Part shown: one piece after another, positions 58,111-64,000 of the stretch
Numbering within the stretch: position 1 is the first letter of the stretch
How the letters are laid out: each line of letters starts with the position of its first letter
DNA from: Aegilops tauschii subsp. strangulata
Taxonomy: Eukaryota > Streptophyta > Magnoliopsida > Poales > Poaceae
Assembly: GCF_002575655.3 (NCBI RefSeq)
Contig: NC_053036.3
Location: 159,378,627 to 159,442,626, forward strand
Reading direction: 5' to 3'
Length of the DNA stretch: 64,000 nt
Notes under the pieces: generated by a model
The model's database searches: none
Told to the model about the DNA's origin: nothing
The model's input: the letters and a program-made list of their open reading frames with translations, nothing else
Made by a program: the position numbers and the translations under genes

Positions 58111-61100
58111 CTAATTAGCTTTGTCCTGTTTGGCGCTAAAATCCTCCAACGCTTGCTGTTGCACCAGAAAGTATGCATCTGAATGCTCCAGGGACTTCCA
58201 CAGTCCTTCCGCTTCTTGTCGCAGCATAGCTGATCGATGTCTTTCAGCTTGTAGTTGAGACTCAAGAAACCGAACTGATTCAGACAGTGAGTTTGAATAG
58301 CTTGTGCAAGCGGTAGTGGCCAGTAACTCGAACACTAAACCAAGACAGGACTTTGGGGTTGTCTCGCTGTCTTCAAGATAGTCTTCCTTAGCTGTTTTAT
58401 CAGCTTGGTTGGAGACCAACAAGGATGTGTCACTATCCTGAACCTTATCTGCATTACTTCCTTTACCATTGCTTAATAAGGCACTCTTCCCCAATATTCT
58501 GTCAGCATTCTAAAAGAAGAAACAAGCAGACACATAACAAGTTTAGCATGTACTAGTAGATGAAACTCATTTCGGTGAACCAGTTCATTAGTAAGGTGGA
58601 CAGGATTAAACTACCAAGTCTTCTATTGCCAAGTACTAGTACATAATAAAAGCATCAAACAAACATATATCTATGTCCTATGGTCACTGCATTGTCTTGC
58701 CAAATCAAAATAGAGACACGGTTCAAATCATATCAGTTCAAGACAAAGCAGCAGTGAAAGAATACAAAGCGTGGGAAACTACACGGCACAACAAGATTTC
58801 AGATGGGTACCATGGGTCTACATGTACAACAACACTATTGGCTCTATTGTGATGCTAGTAATGTGCATGATATGAAAGTCAACTGTATACACAATTGAAA
58901 TTGAAATCAACAGAGCTATTGATAAGAGCAAACCTGTTAAAGAAACATGCGTGAACATACCTGCTGTGCCATTGGAGTTTCGATTGGATCCTTCAATTTA
59001 AAAATAAGTTTGTATGAGTAAATACAGTGATACAAGAGCAAACCAATCATAGTTAAAAAAGGCGCGCCTAAGCGAGCGCTTAAGCGCGCCTAGGCTCTAG
59101 GCGTTGGCAAAACGCATTGCGCATGACTACGCATAATCTATGCATAACTGCGCATAAGCATGCGCTTTGGTCGGTAAAGCACAAGGCGGTGGCAAAACGC
59201 ACAATTAACGCCTAGCGCTTTTTTGAACTATGAGAGCAATGGAATCTTAAATTAGAACAGTTGTTCTTCAGGTTTAGGCACTTGTTCTACATGAACAGAG
59301 TACAGTAAGATGCAAGAATATAATACTTAAAAATAGAAAATGAGCTCATAGACCTTACCACATTCTTGGTTCGGGACCAGTACAGAACAAGGCGTTCCCA
59401 GTCATCGCCCAGTAAATGTGTCTCAGGAGAACGTAAGGGAATTTGATGAGTTTCTTTGCCAGTGAAGTACGTTTTCTTCAGGTAATTCCGATACTGCCAC
59501 CAAGCATTCTTGAAGATAGCAGAGGTATTAGCACAGGTTACCTCATCCTGAGTTTCCAAATCGGTCCTTCTCTATAGAGAAAAATGAGAACAATTGTTGT
59601 ATTATAACCATCATGGAGGTAAGATGTATGGGACGAAGCAAAGTAATTGCCATGAATAACATTACTTACACATAACTCCTGGACAAACATCTGCAATTGG
59701 CATTTTCCTTCATCTTCAATATAATATTTCCAAGATGGGAAGATACGCACATACGATTTAACAACATCAAATGCGATAGATGCTAAACTACGACTAGCTG
59801 GTTGTGCTTCCTCCACAGGAATAGGAGTACTAACTGGTGGAGTTGGGGTTCGCCGTGATAGTACTGGCCCTTTGGGCACTGGAGCTGCCTTACTAACTGC
59901 TCTTGTTTGGGAGCTCTGTGGTGGAGATGGTGCTGTGTCAACAGGAACTGGGTTACTATCGGCTGGGGTTGGGGTTGGGGTTAGATTGGGTGAAGCTGGT
60001 TCTCTGTCCATCGCAGTAGGGGTACAATCTGCGAGAGTTTGTGTTATGTGTGGTAGGGCTGGTTCTTGTGCATGTACAACCAGGGTGCTATCTCCACCAA
60101 GAGGTAGCACTGTTTTATTTGAAGACCGTGTTTTTAGTCCGCTAGATACTGGCATCACCCGCTCCAATTCAAATGGCTGATAAACAGGAAACATAGTTGA
60201 ATGTACAGACATTGTATGAGAGACAGATGCAATAGATAGTGTGGAAAAAAGAGGGCATGAAATAGTTGACATGTATATTGTTTAACTAAAACGGATAGCA
60301 TGACATAATTTCACATATATGATGTCTATCTAAACTGGATAGCATAGCATAACATAATTCAAAGATATGATGAATAACTAAACAGGATCGCATGACATAA
60401 TTCACCTACATGTTATCTAAGTAATCAGGATCGCATCAATTAATTCACATATGTGATTTATATGCTAAACAGAGGGCATTCGATATGATGTCTGAACTAA
60501 GAACATGGTGTTGAATATTGTGTATATGATGTCTAAACTATGCAATGCAAGACACCGTATGCATGATATGAGCAGTATAACCGTGCCAAGTTAGAGCATA
60601 CACCTCAGTGGGGGAATAGGACTGGTCATCTGTCTCTGAATCCATCTCTGAGGAGCTATCGGGACCCAACAAGAGATCTGCTTCGACAGGTAGCACTGTC
60701 TGCTCTGAAGGCCTTGTTTTCACTCCAGATTTTTCCATCTCCCACCCAAATGGCTGATTCACATGAAGAGTAGTTTAATGTACAAACATTATCGACAAAT
60801 GGAAATGTAATGAAGAAAAGGATGGGCAAGATATCATTCAAATATATGATGCCTGGTTAAACAGGATGGCATTGCACATTTCACATATATTATGGCTGGC
60901 TAAAAGACATGAGACTGCATAATTCCCATATATGATATAGAAACTAAACAGGTGGCATTATAGAACATGTCTAAACTAAGCAGATGACATATATGATGTC
61001 AAAAGTAGGCACTGTAAGGCAACATATGCATGATATGACTAACATCATCATGCCAAGGTAGAGCAAACACCTTGGGTGTAAATAGGAGTGGTCAGCGGCG

Positions 61101-61614
61101 TCTAAATCCGCCTCAGAACAGATATCTTCCTCTGGATTACAATCTAGAGAGGGGTGGGGAGGGTTTGCCATTGAACCCACCATGGAGCGATGTCTACGTG
61201 ACATTGTATTGCCGCGCAAAACTCTTCTCTTTTTCTCTACATGTTCAGCATGACTGTGTACAATATCTGACATGCATACGAAAAAAATATGGTGAGATTA
61301 TGTAAGGAGAGCATGCAGAAATTTAGAGTGATGGTAACAACCAGTGGATCGACGTTTTTCCGTTGAACCAAAATAGCCCTAATGGATCGACGTGAGTGTA
61401 TATTAATAAGTGATGCAACAAGTGTACAACCTCTTTGCCGTAGCCGTGTCGACCTCAGCATCATTGGGTTGGTCGCTGAAGCAGTTGAGGCAGAGGTGGA
61501 TGTCGAAGGTGTGGAGGAAGATCTGAGGAATCTGTAGACGGCGTCCAGGGCACTGCTCTGTTGTGATGGATCGTTTTGTCGTTGGAGCAGCTCCGGTGAG
61601 CCGTAAGACGTCAA
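58111..61614 (-). CDS. TnpA-like gene of CACTA E2, multi-exon
   Basis: Exons inferred on the minus strand are: up to 61431 (open from about 61614), 61266-61071, 60753-60604, 60176-59670, 59571-59359 and 58509-58111 (stop TAG). All have GT/AG borders. The 59571-59359 exon contains an aromatic/basic region (AWWQYRNYLKKTYF ... WERLVLYWSRTKN) like the plant En/Spm (Transposase_24) domain of TnpA proteins. The last exon is acidic, with a coiled coil (SVRFLESQLQAERHRSAMLR). The 60753 and 60176 exons are paralogous and both start PF. TnpA proteins bind subterminal repeats and assist the TNP2 transposase; no TNP2 gene is present. The first exon and start codon are uncertain, and no clear nonsense lies in the listed exons. 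Confidence 0.55.
58510..59358 (-). other. Intron of the E2 TnpA-like gene
   Basis: About 850 bp of AT-rich sequence with GT/AG ends, containing the foldback element at 59048-59235. Confidence 0.5.
59048..59235. mobile_element. 188 bp foldback MITE with GCGCC-rich arms
   Basis: The ends TCATAGTTAAAAAAGGCG and (reverse complement) TCATAGTTCAAAAAAGCGC form TIRs. The interior is full of 'gcgccta(a/g)gc' and 'gcgcataa' palindromic motifs. It looks like a non-autonomous hAT-like or unclassified MITE seen widely in plants; the class is uncertain. Confidence 0.65.
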
Positions 61615-61859
61615 GGCTGAAGTAGCACAAGACAGACATCATCAATCTCAAGTGGGATTCTAATAGCATCTCCAATAGATGATGTAAAATGGATGTAAAA
61701 TTAACATCACCAAAACCACCTGACTACAACAGATGAGGTAAAAACTGTTGACTCTGAACTTAACTGTCGAAACTGAAATTTACTGTGGAATCTGAATGCT
61801 ACTATCAAAACTGAACGCAATGGTAGCAGAGAGGCACTTGACATGTAGTTTAGGGAGGG

Positions 61860-62830
61860 CCTGCAGTTCATCTTCAACCTGCACCCCCCTGAGCCGCCAG
61901 CCACCACCGACCGAACCGCCAGCCCCAGCGCCGCCTCGCCGCCCCGAAACAACTCGCCACCGCCGCCCCGGCCAGCCCTCTAGGCCTCCCGCCCCCACCC
62001 TGAACCCTAAGATAGATAGTGGGGTACCTCTCCGGCGAGCCCCCGTCCCCCCTGTGGGTGGTTCTTCCTTAACTCCGGCGAGCCCCCCAACCCCTGAAAA
62101 TCGACTGACCCAAAAGTCGATTCAGTCGACTGAAGTGTGGCTTAATCAGAGCAGAGCAGCAGCAGCAGCTGGGCGAGCGAGCGATCGAGCGAGAGCTGGA
62201 GCAGCAGCAGCAGCGCGAGCGAGCGAGGGAGAGCCGGAGCAGCAGCAGCAGAACCGGCTGGTATGGACGCCGCCGCCGAAGGGGCCTCGCACTGGGGGAG
62301 AGCCGCCATGGAGATGTCGCCCGCGGCGCCGGCTTCAAGGTAGCCGCTCCATGGGGGTGCGGGATGGAGCACCGTCAGCGCCGGGAGGTCGAGTTAAGGA
62401 GAAGGTGCGATGTGATGAGTGTACAACCTCTTTGGTGGCGCCGAGTAGGCCTCGGCTTCGTCCGAGGAGTCGGTGAGGATGCTGCGGTTCCAGTGGAGCA
62501 GTTTAAGGCGGCGCTGTGGGGATGGAGCAGCCGCGATAGACGAGGCGATCGTCGGAGCAGCTCCTCGGAGGTGGAGGATGGGGCGGCTGAACCGGCGGGA
62601 CGGCGAGATGGACGACGGATCCTAATCCGGGGAGGTGGACGAGGGACGTCGAGCTATTGCGGTGGACGACATCGTCGGGGAAGAGGCTCCGGCTGGGCAG
62701 CGGTGACGTGGCGGACGGAGGAGGCTGGGGTTTCGCGGCTGGAGCGGAGAGGTTATGGCGGCCTAGGATTTCGAATGGCGAAAAGGGGGCGATGGGAGGG
62801 GGTGAAGCATGACTTAGGGACGCGCTTGTC
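61860..62830 (-). other. GC-rich 5' region of the E2 gene with exon duplication
   Basis: A Pro/Ser/Arg-rich frame and probable first exon(s). 'gtgtacaacctctttg' (minus-strand donor GAG|GTTGTAC) occurs at 61421 and 62420, suggesting the first exon end was duplicated. Short CAG/GAGC repeats lie at 62150-62255. Confidence 0.35.
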
Positions 62831-63208
62831 CAAAATGTAGGGTGTGTTACAAAAGTACCCCCAGCGATTTGAACTAGCGGCCCTTTTGGCTCAGGGTTAG
62901 AAGGGGGATTTCGCATGTCGGGATTTGGCAGCTGGAGGGAGTTTTCGCGCGCGTTGTAATTTCAGGATAGCAAGGCGCGGGTTGTGAAGGCGCCAGTTTT
63001 GGGAGCACGATATCTGAATTTTCGGGATATAACAAGATGCGGGTTGAATTTTAGGGACAAGCCTAACGTGTAGTAATATTGTACTTGTACGTACCAAATC
63101 AATTCGCACTTCCCTCAACCAAAAAGAAAATGAAAAAAATAAAACTATTCACACCACACAAAGAGAGAGTCTTGCCCCGTTTTATTATACAAATGCTATT
63201 CAAAGCTA

Positions 63209-63445
63209 CTCCCTCCTTCCATCTATATAGGGCCTAATGCGTTTTTTGATGCTAACTTTGACCAAATATTAGAGCAATGATATATGACATGCAACTTACA
63301 CAAAGCACACCATTAAATTCGTCTATGAAAGGTTCTTTCAATGATATAATTTTCACATTGTGCATGTCATGTACTATTAATCTTGTCAATAGTCAAAGGC
63401 GGTCTTAAAAATCTCATTACGCCCTATATAGATGGAAGGAGGGAG
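63209..63445. mobile_element. Stowaway MITE
   Basis: CTCCCTCCTTCCATCTATATAG at the left and its inverted copy at the right (ctatatagatggaaggagggag), flanked by TA on both sides. Length is 237 bp and it is non-coding. Confidence 0.95.
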
Positions 63446-64000
63446 TATGAATCCATGTTATGTCCGATTAAATTTTTTTGCTTGCTATATAATGCATGTA
63501 ACATACTCATACCAACATTTTAGTGCATTCCAAATGTCTATACTACCGCTGCAATTCGAACTAAATTTGAATTCGTTTCTCTATTTCAATAAGAATCTAC
63601 AATCATGATTGTTGCCAACTTCAACCATCATAGTTTCCTTGCTATCCGCCAGATATAAATCGGACGGCCTATAATGCAGGATGGCAGGCACACCATCATC
63701 AACAACTCCGTTTTTTATAAGAGTAGAGATAAAATATATTAAATGTAGTATAACATGTTCATAACCACACCATGTGTATCACCGTTATATATATTCACAC
63801 ATGCGTCGGTTTGAAACACTATGATAAATTCTTCAAATATCCGAATTCGCTTTTTATAATGAAGTATATATGATCTCTATTCGTCTTTTACACCCACACA
63901 ACCCTCTTATCCTTGTAGCTAGCGCTAACTTTCTCTTGTGCATGCACACGCCCGCATCCCTCTCACCCTCCCTCAGCATTCTCTAGCTCCATCGCGCAAA
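63446..64000. other. Right edge of the window, Helitron-like 5' block
   Basis: On the minus strand 'TCTCTACTCTTATAAAAAAC' at 63729-63710 followed by the 'ggagttgttgatgatggtgtg' block matches the Helitron-like starts at 23915 and 42740. The remainder (63740-64000) is AT-rich and then CT-rich; I see no gene. Confidence 0.4.

Larger units (their letters stand above)
56488..63060 (-). mobile_element. CACTA transposon E2 (far end not found)
   Basis: The left edge reads CACTACAAAAAAATACACTT, the 3' terminus of an element whose gene runs on the minus strand. Its terminal ~500 bp matches the end of E1 in inverted orientation at about 90% by eye. Subterminal GGCC-rich arrays follow at 57000-57740, then a TnpA-like gene (62.4-58.1 kb) and a GC-rich 5' region (61860-62830). 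A matching CACTA end was not found at the right, so 63060 is approximate. Confidence 0.65.

Noticed and set aside
1..64000. CRISPR arrays, operons, riboswitches, prokaryotic ribosome binding sites
   Set aside because: The sequence is plant nuclear DNA; the tandem arrays seen lack unique spacers and belong to transposons.

Overview
The window is nuclear DNA of a large-genome grass, most likely the wheat/Aegilops group of the Triticeae. The evidence is nested LTR retrotransposons with GC-rich leaders, CTCCCTCC-type Stowaway MITEs at TA sites, CACTA transposons, and plant families such as F-box/DUF295 and NAC. There is no sign of prokaryotic organisation. I see no host gene that looks intact; everything gene-like is transposon-borne or broken.

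Layout. (1) 1-13,331 is a three-level nest of LTR retrotransposons. A minus-strand element with a 4.16 kb LTR (1-5,945) sits in element copy 1 (5,946-10,129), which sits in a related copy 2 (10,130-13,331). Copies 1 and 2 both carry, antisense to their LTR promoters, the same multi-exon gene of the 'putative gypsy type transposon' (Transposase_28-like) family, with its own TATA box and 5'-UTR intron. (2) 13.3-15.9 kb holds a perfect hairpin, a broken NAC gene and a MITE. (3) 15,923-17,794 and 17,811-22,945 are two related elements, each bounded by (TA)n tracts, with hairpin-bearing inverted termini, about 160 bp tandem repeats at one end and a GC-rich island at the other. I do not recognise a catalogued family for them. 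(4) 23,175-35,511 is an F-box/DUF295 gene on the minus strand, split in its first exon by a complete 10.1 kb Gypsy retrotransposon (25,213-35,352; 5-bp target duplication AAGAG, tRNA-Asp primer site). (5) 36.7-40.2 kb has two Stowaway MITEs and a second, multiply broken DUF295 gene. (6) 41-45.5 kb is a patchwork of Helitron-like ends, a possible TIR element and a purine-rich microsatellite zone. (7) 45.6-48.5 kb holds a gene-like unit with an in-frame 264 bp exon/intron duplication and a 5S rRNA-derived fragment. (8) 49-54,810 and 56,488 to about 63 kb are two CACTA elements of one family facing each other with 3' ends 1.7 kb apart. Each carries a TnpA-like multi-exon gene. Between them lie a retrotransposon LTR and leader fragments. 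(9) The last kilobase has a Stowaway MITE and a Helitron-like end.

How the parts relate. Almost all coding capacity serves transposition: gag-pol of the Gypsy element, the antisense gene of copies 1 and 2, and TnpA-like proteins of the CACTA pair. The two DUF295 loci are a small local cluster of F-box genes being lost through a retrotransposon insertion, nonsense codons and frameshifts. Exon borders were inferred from GT/AG signals, reading frame and comparison between copies inside the window; no transcript or database evidence was available.
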